A stretch of 34,132 nucleotides of DNA from a virus: the IMG/VR virus record IMGVR_UViG_3300032116_000747, positions 1 to 34,132 of that record; one strand, given 5' to 3'. Below are positions 16,885 through 23,631 of this stretch, piece after piece (position 1 is the first letter of the stretch; the number at the start of each line of letters is the position of its first letter). Below the pieces are notes generated by a model. The model worked only from the letters and a program-made list of their open reading frames with translations. It was not told the origin of the DNA and did no database searches. A program made the translations under genes and the position numbers.

Positions 16885-18594
16885 TTAACTCCAATATGGC
16901 GCGTTTATTCCGCTATTACTTGTTAGTGCGTCAGTTTGACGATTTATTGCATTAACGATTGCCGCGGCGAATGCTGACATATCTCCACCTTGTCCTGCAG
17001 TTGGTGATGCTAAAAGTGCATCATTCGGACTTAATGCAAATGATCCTTCTGGACCTGTTACAACTCGACCGCCGCCCGGACCCATAAATAAGTCCCCAGT
17101 CGGTTCTGCTTCTGTAGATAGTTCTACATTTCCAGACGTAGTTATAGACCATGGACCTGTAATTGTAGCGTTTGAAAGCGCAGTACTAAAAGCAGTCGCC
17201 GTATCAAATATCCCGGATAGAGAGCTAGCTCCTGCCATGGCTGTGCCGGCGATATTAACATTAGCATCTGTATTAAACATCTTTTGTAGTTGCTCATTAA
17301 CTGCAGCTTGACCAGCTAATGCTTTTTCAGATCTCAATCCGGCTTCAACACCTAATGCTGATGCTCCTATGCCACTGATCATTATTCCTGTTGATACCAT
17401 TTGATCTAAAGAATCAGCCATTCGTTGATCCGTAGTTCGCGTATCTTGAGCTTTTTCTAATTTTGCTAAGTATTCTGCTTTTGCTGCGTCATCTAATTTT
17501 TGAAATTCCGGCAAGGCTTTTACAGCTTCATTCATTTTTTCAGCCGACATATCCATTAATGTTTGGCCGCCAATTTGTGATAATAATTCTTGTTGCTGAA
17601 GTGTTCTTGATACAGTTGCTTCATCAGTACCCAATAATTGAGCCATTTGTTGGCGAGCAAATAAATTATTTTTAAGAGTTTTACCTTCTTGTTTAATAAT
17701 TTGATTCATTAATTCGGCTTGTTTAACGCCTTCGCCTTGCAAGGTAGCTTGTCGATATGCATTCGTTAAACTTTCTCCACTAACTTCGTCAACTAATCTA
17801 CGTCCTGATAGTAATTGATATTCAATTTCTTGACCAATACTTGATTCAATGTTTAATAAATTTTGACCGGTCTTATTTAAATCAGCCATAGTTAAACCTA
17901 ATGCTTTAGCTTTAACTATTGCTAAACTTAATTTTTGCGGAACCTTACCATATTGTAATTGTAAATCTTCTGTTAAATTTGCAGTGTCTGCAATTAAATC
18001 GCGTGCTGATACTTGTATACCATAATTTTTAGTTAATGCTTCAGCCATTGCGCCATATCTAACTAACATTTCATCAGATTGTTTACCTACACCAGCTGAA
18101 TAACGTATGAATTTATTGGCTTGTTCCGCGGATAATTTTAAATTATTTTGTATTAAAGTTTGCGTAGTATATAAAAATTTCTGAGTAGTTTCAGCTGCAC
18201 CCTTTACCCCGGCAAATCCGCCGATGAGTGCTTTAAGATCTTGTCGATATTTACGTAATTTATTTCCGCCAACGCCTAATGATTTAGACATATTGTCTAA
18301 TTCTGCACCTAGAACTGTTGCATTTTCTATATTTAAACCAAATGACTGTTGAAGACCTTTATTTGCTTCTTCTAAAAAATTAGTTTTACTAACGGCAGCG
18401 CTGTAATTATCTGCTAAATTTCTAATTTCAGCATTAACTTTACCTAATCCACCTATTAATATATTGTTGCTATTTGTTAATCCAGTTGTAGCAACATCCA
18501 TGTTACCATATGCATTTGCTAGATCATCCCAAATACCACCTTGTTTCGGTTGTTGTTTTAAACGCTGTATGATATGTAGATTGTTATTGCTCAT
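16885..18594 (-). CDS. Tail tape measure / baseplate hub protein (gp29-like)
   Basis: The 569-residue protein is mostly helical. Coiled-coil-like regions at 40-140 and 290-400 are rich in Ala/Gln/Asn/Leu, a weak hydrophobic segment lies at about 407-425 (GIMISGIGASALGVEAGL), and a Gly/Pro-rich tail ends in a helix (AFAAAIVNAINRQTDAL). Length is close to T4 gp29 (590), which sets tail length; with the usual 1.5 angstrom per residue it implies a tail near 85 nm. The gene follows the frameshifted assembly gene and precedes the tube-cap gene, the standard place for the tape measure. There is no Shine-Dalgarno: the ATG is 5 nt after an ATATTTAT element. Confidence 0.75.
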   Translation of the reverse strand: MSNNNLHIIQRLKQQPKQGGIWDDLANAYGNMDVATTGLTNSNNILIGGLGKVNAEIRNLADNYSAAVSKTNFLEEANKGLQQSFGLNIENATVLGAELDNMSKSLGVGGNKLRKYRQDLKALIGGFAGVKGAAETTQKFLYTTQTLIQNNLKLSAEQANKFIRYSAGVGKQSDEMLVRYGAMAEALTKNYGIQVSARDLIADTANLTEDLQLQYGKVPQKLSLAIVKAKALGLTMADLNKTGQNLLNIESSIGQEIEYQLLSGRRLVDEVSGESLTNAYRQATLQGEGVKQAELMNQIIKQEGKTLKNNLFARQQMAQLLGTDEATVSRTLQQQELLSQIGGQTLMDMSAEKMNEAVKALPEFQKLDDAAKAEYLAKLEKAQDTRTTDQRMADSLDQMVSTGIMISGIGASALGVEAGLRSEKALAGQAAVNEQLQKMFNTDANVNIAGTAMAGASSLSGIFDTATAFSTALSNATITGPWSITTSGNVELSTEAEPTGDLFMGPGGGRVVTGPEGSFALSPNDALLASPTAGQGGDMSAFAAAIVNAINRQTDALTSNSGINAPYWS

Positions 18595-18599
18595 TTACA

Positions 18600-18607
18600 A
18601 TAAATAT
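18600..18607 (-). promoter_or_regulatory. Intergenic ATATTTAT element (copy 3)
   Basis: Begins directly after the stop of the frameshift extension and lies 5 nt before the tape-measure ATG. It fills nearly all of the 13-nt gap. Confidence 0.3.
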
Positions 18608-18841
18608 TTATCTACGAGGATTTTGGGGTGTGTTTTTGTTTGTAGATTTAGTTCGTTTTGAATTTTCAGCGGCTTTTTGTGTTCGTTCATTTTCTTCTTC
18701 AATCAATTTATTTATTTTCTTGATGTAAAAACGACGCAAAAATAATGGCATATGATAAATATCATCCCAGCTTAGTCGTCCGGCACAGTACCACAATATT
18801 TCAAAAATACTTTCGTGAAATTTTACACGGTCAGCTGGTTT
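18608..18841 (-). CDS. C-terminal extension of the hub assembly protein, reached by +1 frameshift
   Basis: This is a 77-codon frame in the +1 phase relative to the gp26-like gene, beginning at the AAA after the slip site and starting KPADRVKFHESIFEILWYC. It contains LSWDDIYHMPLFLRRFYIKKINKLIEEEN and a basic, Asn/Lys-rich tail. This 'w.dIy.mPiflR.fy.kki' pattern resembles small hub-assembly (gp51/chaperone-like) proteins of T4-like phages. The frame can be extended upstream to an ATG at 18913, but the added 24 residues lie wholly inside the gp26-like gene, look unlike protein, and that ATG lacks a Shine-Dalgarno. Translation by frameshift as a 330-residue fusion is therefore more likely than independent initiation. 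Confidence 0.68.
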   Translation of the reverse strand, partial: KPADRVKFHESIFEILWYCAGRLSWDDIYHMPLFLRRFYIKKINKLIEEENERTQKAAENSKRTKSTNKNTPQNPRR

Positions 18842-18848
18842 AAAACCA
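18839..18848 (-). other. Candidate +1 programmed frameshift site (TGG TTT TAA A)
   Basis: The gp26-like frame ends ...TGG TTT TAA. The four T let tRNA-Phe slip from TTT to the overlapping TTT, after which AAA is read in the +1 frame. A slow stop codon in the A site with a run of T in the P site is the same logic as prfB (CTT TGA). Confidence 0.65.
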
Positions 18849-19601
18849 AAGAAGGTCTGCTCCAATTTGAAATGGGGCGATGAAGGTGCTCCCATCTTCA
18901 CCTTCAAATTCATACTGATAATTTAACCCCGGAGCTTTTAATGTTACGTATTTTCTAAATTCTTTAGCATCGCCGGCTAAAAATGAATAACGTATAAAAT
19001 CTTTGATTTCTTCGTGATTTCTATTGCCATTTACTTCTTTAATGTAATTTAATAAAAAATCACTAACAGTATTAAAATCGTTAGTTGTTAAATTATATGA
19101 AAATTTTATGATATCACCGGCATTCGTTTTGTATTCAAATTCTCCATTATCATCTGAAACTAAATCGAAAGATTTTGGTTGAATTTTCTTTAAATCAACT
19201 TTTCGTTCATATTGTTTGCCGTTTTTATTGTCTGTTACTACTACTGGATAATCAGATCCGTATGAAACAATTCGAGCATTAATAATTAAACCATCGCGGT
19301 CCAATTCAGCAATATCTGATATAACAACGTCTGTTAATACTAATGATTCTAGTAATTTTTCAAACACAACTCCTTCGCGAATATAACTTATATTAGTTAA
19401 AATATCTTCATCATATGCAGTCATATACCGCATTTCTACTTGACCAGAAGCTAATGGATGCGATTTTGGATAAATTACTCCGCCGCTTGGTAAATTTACA
19501 ATGATACTTGGTAACTTGCTTTGTTGACGTTTTTCGAAACGTTGTTTTGCAATATTAATTATATCCGGATTGCCTAATCTTGTTGTATTTGTATTACTCA
19601 T
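18840..19601 (-). CDS. Baseplate hub assembly / tail chaperone-like protein (gp26-like)
   Basis: The 253-residue protein has LPSGGVIYPKSHPL (54-67) followed by EMRYMTAYDEDILTN and a helical 'FEKLLESLVL' block. This is the arrangement of T4 gp26-type hub assembly proteins ('lPSgg.yy....v.vr.mt..ee..l'). The C-terminal half has alternating strands and a helix with FIRYSFLAGDAKEFRKY. The zero frame ends GADLLWF at 18840 with TAA; the +1 frame continues 77 codons, giving a probable longer form. It is expressed from its own start with AAAGG, right after the tail-tube terminator. Its product would help assemble the hub around the tape measure encoded next. Confidence 0.72.
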   Translation of the reverse strand: MSNTNTTRLGNPDIINIAKQRFEKRQQSKLPSIIVNLPSGGVIYPKSHPLASGQVEMRYMTAYDEDILTNISYIREGVVFEKLLESLVLTDVVISDIAELDRDGLIINARIVSYGSDYPVVVTDNKNGKQYERKVDLKKIQPKSFDLVSDDNGEFEYKTNAGDIIKFSYNLTTNDFNTVSDFLLNYIKEVNGNRNHEEIKDFIRYSFLAGDAKEFRKYVTLKAPGLNYQYEFEGEDGSTFIAPFQIGADLLWF

Positions 19602-19615
19602 ATATAACCTTTATT

Positions 19616-19623
19616 ATAAATAT
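19616..19623 (-). promoter_or_regulatory. Intergenic ATATTTAT element (copy 4)
   Basis: Lies between the tail-tube terminator and the gp26-like start, 14 nt before the ATG, and is continued by AATAAAGG. The opposite strand reads TATAAATA. The order terminator, element, ribosome-binding site suggests transcription initiation, but the direction is uncertain. Confidence 0.35.
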
Positions 19624-19633
19624 GTAAGAACAT

Positions 19634-19658
19634 AAAAAATGGGGGCAAAAGCCCCCAT
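19634..19658 (-). terminator. Strong intrinsic terminator after the tail tube gene
   Basis: On the minus strand, ATGGGGGC, a TTTT loop and GCCCCCAT are followed by a run of T. The G/C stem stands out in this AT-rich DNA. It closes the tail-tube transcript. Confidence 0.9.
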
Positions 19659-19669
19659 AATAATATAAA

Positions 19670-20191
19670 TTAGAAATTTAAGAATGCCCAATCATATCGA
19701 AGTGTCATTGAAATTTCTTGAACTGCATCACTTGACCAATCATATGTGCCAAAATTAGAGTCAACTATAAATGCACCTTTTAAGATCCATTCTTCAATTA
19801 CTTCTCCTAATGGAGACAGTTGATGTAAACGTATTTCTTTTTTATAGAATGATGAATAGCCATCTCTACCTGTTGCAGATTCATGATGTAAACGTACCCA
19901 TTCCATTACTGCTTGTGCGCCAGATGGAACAATTGCATCATAAAGTGTTACTTCAATCGAGTTCCATTCAGATTTGCCTTTAACATAACGTTTAACATTG
20001 ATCATGTCTAAAGCAACTTCGCCGTTTGTCATTGACGGTTTAGCAGAAGTTTTAATAAGATATGACGGAATGCCTTGTACTTCCATGATAAACTGATGTT
20101 GACGTTTCGGTTCCCATGAAAATGCAGTATCAAACATTTCATTTTCAGAAGCATAAGCCAAATTTTGATTTATTTGTTGTTCTAATGCCAT
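19670..20191 (-). CDS. Tail tube protein, gp19-like
   Basis: The 173-residue protein begins MALEQQINQN at the ATG at 20191, which has AAGGA 7 nt upstream. An open frame extends 11 codons further to 20224, but that start lacks a ribosome site and overlaps an ATATTTAT element. Sequence style is that of contractile tube subunits: FIMEVQGIPSYLIKTSAKPS, then VKRYVKGKSEWNSIEVTLYDAIVPS, AQAVMEWVRLHHE and a C-terminal IVDSNFGTYDWSS...EISMTLRYDWAF. Length equals T4 gp19 (163). Hexameric rings stack inside the sheath and conduct DNA. Terminators on both sides make it a single-gene unit, as expected for a protein needed in hundreds of copies. Confidence 0.92.
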   Translation of the reverse strand: MALEQQINQNLAYASENEMFDTAFSWEPKRQHQFIMEVQGIPSYLIKTSAKPSMTNGEVALDMINVKRYVKGKSEWNSIEVTLYDAIVPSGAQAVMEWVRLHHESATGRDGYSSFYKKEIRLHQLSPLGEVIEEWILKGAFIVDSNFGTYDWSSDAVQEISMTLRYDWAFLNF

Positions 20192-20213
20192 TTTATATGT
20201 CCTTATTTTTAAT

Positions 20214-20221
20214 ATAAATAT
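20214..20221 (-). promoter_or_regulatory. Intergenic ATATTTAT element (copy 5)
   Basis: Between the sheath terminator and the tail tube start, 22 nt before the ATG. The opposite strand reads TATAAATA. Confidence 0.35.
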
Positions 20222-20231
20222 CAACGTAAAT

Positions 20232-20262
20232 AAAAAAAGGTAGAACCGAAATTCTACCTTTT
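20232..20262 (-). terminator. Intrinsic terminator after the tail sheath gene
   Basis: An 11-bp stem (AAAAGGTAGAA with TTCTACCTTTT, plus 20235-20245 and 20252-20262) with a 6-nt loop. The minus-strand T run is plus 20232-20238. T also follows in the plus direction, so it could act both ways. Confidence 0.88.
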
Positions 20263-20283
20263 AAACTTTTTATTTTAAAAATA

Positions 20284-22749
20284 CTATTCAGGGAAACTTG
20301 CTCCGGTTGGTTGAATATTGAAATCTAAAATAATGAATTCAGCCGTACGAGTCGGTTGAAGGAATATTTGTCCGTATAAAATATTTTGGTCAATTAAATC
20401 TGGTGTATTATTTGATTGATCCATTACTACTCGGAATGCATATAATCCTTGCTGAGCTCTTACTTGTTCCATGTATGGATTAACGATGCTTAAGAATCTG
20501 TTTCTCGTCGCTGATGTATTTTGTTCAAATACTAAATAACGAGTTGAAGATGCAATAAATTTCTTAACTGTAATTAATAAACGGCGCACATTTACGCGGT
20601 CTAATGCGCTCGGGCGAGCCTGTAATGTCTTTTGCCCCCAAACACATACTCCATCATTTAAGAAGTTCGCAATAGGGTTAATACGAGCTTGATACAATGA
20701 ATCTCGATCTGATTGACTCAATCTCTTATATGTATCAGTTACTTGTGTTAATCCTCCACGATTTAAACCAGCTGGCGCATACCATGGTGCTGATACTGCA
20801 TCGTTAAATGCTAATACTCCAGGAACCATTACTGATGCTGGTACCCATAATGGAACATTTTTACTTGGATTGATAATTCTCAACCATGGCCAATAAGTTG
20901 CTGCATAGCTACTATCAACTGTTGTTACTTGATTAATTACGGTATCAGTACTGTCTGTTAATGCATTTGAATCCATTACATAAAATGTATCTTGACGAGT
21001 TTCAGCCATGTTTCTAGCAATCTGCGTAATATATGGATGTAAACTATGAATGATACCTGGCGTTAACAACATGTTCATATCATAATAGTCGGTATTTGAT
21101 AACAATGTAAATGCTTTGTTATATGATACAGCACCAGTTGCAGTTGATGTTGAACAATCAAATCCAAATGTATTCGTTGCAGTAATATACTGTCCTGCAT
21201 ATTTTTTTAGATTTGGTTTAGCTCCATCAAAACCTCCTTGAAAACCTACAATAAATTTACGAGTGTCAAGTGATACATTAGTTGATAACGTTCCCGTTGT
21301 TAATGCTTCTTCCAATGAACCTGAATATGCAGATGTTAATGACGGGAAAGCTGCTTGTAAAGATTGACTAACATTTCCTAAATAAAAATCTGCGTTGCTT
21401 CCAGTTGAGGCATTTGCTACAACGATTGGAGCTAAATAATTCAAATTGTTTTGTTTAGTAAAATCAAATCCATGATAATTATTTGAACTATATGCATTAT
21501 TTAATACCTGTGATGTAACATATGATGTAGCTAATAAATTAGTCGATGACACATTTGGAACCGGTGAATATAATGCGCGGAAACCAAATGGAATTAATGT
21601 TTTATCATTTGTTTTATTTGCAACAGCATCTGTTACTTCAACTCGTATATATTTAGATAAATTTGGATAATCTCCATTTACTACAATGTTATTATTAGCA
21701 TCTAACGTTTGAAAGCGGTCGCCAATTACGCGAGCAATATAACGAGGAGAATCTGGATCTAAATTTACATTCAAGAATTGTTCAACACGATCTGGAGTAG
21801 AATCAGTATCATTTGATGTATATGGCGAATTTGCAATACCTGGTATTACTGTATTAACTCTACGAACTTCTACTGTAAATGTTCCATATCCATTTGGATC
21901 AGAAACTTCTGATGATGTTCTTACATCTCGAATACCAACCTTTGTTTCATAATTAACTGAAGTACCATGAGATAAAGTATGAAAACGGAATAAGTTTTTA
22001 ACAGCACTACCAATTTTTTGTGATGTAATCCATGGTGTATTCGCAGTTTGATAATCTTGACGTAAATCTAAACTAGATATAATACCTAACGTTGTTGTTA
22101 CAGCACCTAAATTTGCAAATGAAGCAGTAGCTGCGCTATTTTCATATTGAACATATACTGGATAGTCTGTTGATTTAGGTGAATTGCCAAATACTTTTGT
22201 TAAGTATTTATTGCTTGAATTTACAATAGATGATGAAATTGCAGCGCCTTCTGCTTCTAAAAATGCACCCGTAAATCCAATTGCAGAATCTGATGCTGCT
22301 ACATATGATCCTGAAATTTTTAATGCAAATGATCCAGACCCTGCATCAAGCAAAACTGAATCTTCAAATAATGCTGTTGTACCATCTGTTGTTACAGCTT
22401 GAGTTGGATGTAACACGTGTGTTATTTCAGAAACAGATGCTGATGTTGCAATGATTGCTAATGCGCCATTAGTTAATCGATATCCATCTTCATATAATAA
22501 ACGTGTTACTGTAATTACATTTCCATTTCGCAAATAATCTTGTACAACAAATGGAACATATGAATCATCAGTGTATGATCCAAATATTTGTTCAAATTGT
22601 CCAAAAGATGTAATTTGCGTAGGAACTAATGCAGGTCCTTTTACTGTAGGTCCTACTACTGATGCACCAATTTGTGCAACGCCGCCGGCTAAAAACGATT
22701 GATCTACTTCGTTCGTAAATACGCCTGGCGAAACTATTCTTTCTGCCAT
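20284..22749 (-). CDS. Tail sheath protein, gp18-like
   Basis: The 821-residue protein has the sheath N-terminus (ERIVSPGVFTNEVDQSFL, then GASVVGPTVKGPALVP and ITSFGQFEQIFGSY). It also has the conserved C-terminal core: NFLNDGVCVWGQKTLQ, LDRVNVRRLLITVKKFIASS and DLIDQNILYGQIFLQPTRTAEFIILDF. The C-terminal strand takes part in the inter-subunit mesh that drives contraction. The variable middle (about 100-450), rich in Ser/Thr/Asn, makes it longer than T4 gp18 (659) and probably forms outward-facing domains. It has AGGAG before the ATG and its own terminator. Confidence 0.95.
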   Translation of the reverse strand: MAERIVSPGVFTNEVDQSFLAGGVAQIGASVVGPTVKGPALVPTQITSFGQFEQIFGSYTDDSYVPFVVQDYLRNGNVITVTRLLYEDGYRLTNGALAIIATSASVSEITHVLHPTQAVTTDGTTALFEDSVLLDAGSGSFALKISGSYVAASDSAIGFTGAFLEAEGAAISSSIVNSSNKYLTKVFGNSPKSTDYPVYVQYENSAATASFANLGAVTTTLGIISSLDLRQDYQTANTPWITSQKIGSAVKNLFRFHTLSHGTSVNYETKVGIRDVRTSSEVSDPNGYGTFTVEVRRVNTVIPGIANSPYTSNDTDSTPDRVEQFLNVNLDPDSPRYIARVIGDRFQTLDANNNIVVNGDYPNLSKYIRVEVTDAVANKTNDKTLIPFGFRALYSPVPNVSSTNLLATSYVTSQVLNNAYSSNNYHGFDFTKQNNLNYLAPIVVANASTGSNADFYLGNVSQSLQAAFPSLTSAYSGSLEEALTTGTLSTNVSLDTRKFIVGFQGGFDGAKPNLKKYAGQYITATNTFGFDCSTSTATGAVSYNKAFTLLSNTDYYDMNMLLTPGIIHSLHPYITQIARNMAETRQDTFYVMDSNALTDSTDTVINQVTTVDSSYAATYWPWLRIINPSKNVPLWVPASVMVPGVLAFNDAVSAPWYAPAGLNRGGLTQVTDTYKRLSQSDRDSLYQARINPIANFLNDGVCVWGQKTLQARPSALDRVNVRRLLITVKKFIASSTRYLVFEQNTSATRNRFLSIVNPYMEQVRAQQGLYAFRVVMDQSNNTPDLIDQNILYGQIFLQPTRTAEFIILDFNIQPTGASFPE

Positions 22750-22774
22750 TTAATACTCCTATGATTTTTTAATA

Positions 22775-22782
22775 ATAAATAT
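22775..22782 (-). promoter_or_regulatory. Intergenic ATATTTAT element (copy 6)
   Basis: Just past the stop of the small coiled-coil gene and 25 nt before the sheath ATG. It is followed by TATTAAAAAATC and the sheath ribosome-binding site. Confidence 0.35.
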
Positions 22783-22786
22783 GGGT

Positions 22787-23068
22787 TTATTCTGTCAAAC
22801 CAGAATCTGGAGTAAATGTTCCATCAGCTATATTGATTTGCCCATCACCATACCGTTCACGCATTTTGTCAAGTAATTCTTGTTCCTGTTTGCGAAGCGC
22901 TTCAAATTCCGTGTAAAATCGTTCTTGTTCCGAATTTAAATATTCTAAACGTCGATTAATTGCAATTTGTTCTAATGAAATACTACCCAATGCATTTGCG
23001 TTAGTTGCAAATGAGTTGCGAAGATTTTGCAATTCATCTAGATGTTCTTTGTCTAATTTTCTTGTCAT
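22787..23068 (-). CDS. Small coiled-coil protein of unknown function
   Basis: The 93-residue protein is almost entirely charged helix. Residues 1-72 (for example LEQIAINRRLEYLNSEQERF, then ALRKQEQELLDKMRERYG) give heptads fit for a coiled coil. A short conserved-looking ending follows, YGDGQINIADGTFTPDSG. The RYGDGQI-type ending recurs in unnamed T4-like phage proteins as far as I recall. It has AAAGGA directly before the ATG and is the last gene of the cassette starting at 26162, just before the sheath. It may be a structural or assembly factor. Confidence 0.8.
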   Translation of the reverse strand: MTRKLDKEHLDELQNLRNSFATNANALGSISLEQIAINRRLEYLNSEQERFYTEFEALRKQEQELLDKMRERYGDGQINIADGTFTPDSGLTE

Positions 23069-23076
23069 TTTTTCCT

Positions 23077-23631
23077 TTATTTTGTTTTTAATGTATTTAA
23101 ATTGTTTTGTATAGCTGTTTTATACATTTCTGGCATATCTTGTTGTTCTAATTCTTTGAATAAAGAAATAGATTCATCCCATAACCCAATCCACCAAGAA
23201 CTAACAGCTTGTTCAAATCGTAAACCTAATATTCCTGGATATTCTATATCAGTTCGTGTAGCTGCAGGTTCCGTTGCATGTTCTTGTCCTAAAACTGACA
23301 TGGTATATGATTCTTGCCAATCGCGGTTGCGTTCATATATTCTTGCAAGTAAAAAATATGCTTCTGGTCTTTTAGGTTTTAAAGAAACTGCACGCAATAA
23401 AATACCTTTAATTGTAAAGATACGATCGCCTTGGCGTTCAAAACACAAAGCCATACGTAATGATGCTTCATATTGTAAATTTACATCATACCCAAATTCA
23501 ATGCTACGTAAATAGAATCCAGCAGCTGATGCTGTTTGTCCTTGTTGTTCATATGCATATCCTAGATTAAAATTAACTTCTTGGTTTCTAGGTTCTTGTA
23601 TGTATCGTTGCAACCAATATTCTATTGTCAT
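23077..23631 (-). CDS. TPR-repeat protein
   Basis: The 184-residue protein has at least three tetratricopeptide units. Visible are NFNLGYAYEQQGQTASAAGFYLRS-type residues (21-44), ASLRMALCFERQGDR (57-71) and PEAYFLLARIYERNRDWQESY (89-109), with the W/L-G-Y-A-F-A-P spacing. TPRs hold protein partners. Its start overlaps the stop of the 844-residue enzyme by 4 nt (ATGA), so the two are co-translated and probably work together. TPR proteins often accompany glycosyl- and methyltransferases in surface-decoration loci. No signal peptide is visible. The specific partner is unknown. Confidence 0.85.
   Translation of the reverse strand: MTIEYWLQRYIQEPRNQEVNFNLGYAYEQQGQTASAAGFYLRSIEFGYDVNLQYEASLRMALCFERQGDRIFTIKGILLRAVSLKPKRPEAYFLLARIYERNRDWQESYTMSVLGQEHATEPAATRTDIEYPGILGLRFEQAVSSWWIGLWDESISLFKELEQQDMPEMYKTAIQNNLNTLKTK

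Noticed and set aside
18842-18913. Independent start for the hub-extension gene at ATG 18913
   Set aside because: No Shine-Dalgarno. The first 24 codons are the gp26-like gene read out of frame, and the recognisable protein starts only at the slip site.
20192-20224. Longer tail tube start at 20224
   Set aside because: The 11 extra codons run over the ATATTTAT element and lack a ribosome site, whereas MALEQQ has AAGGA at correct spacing.
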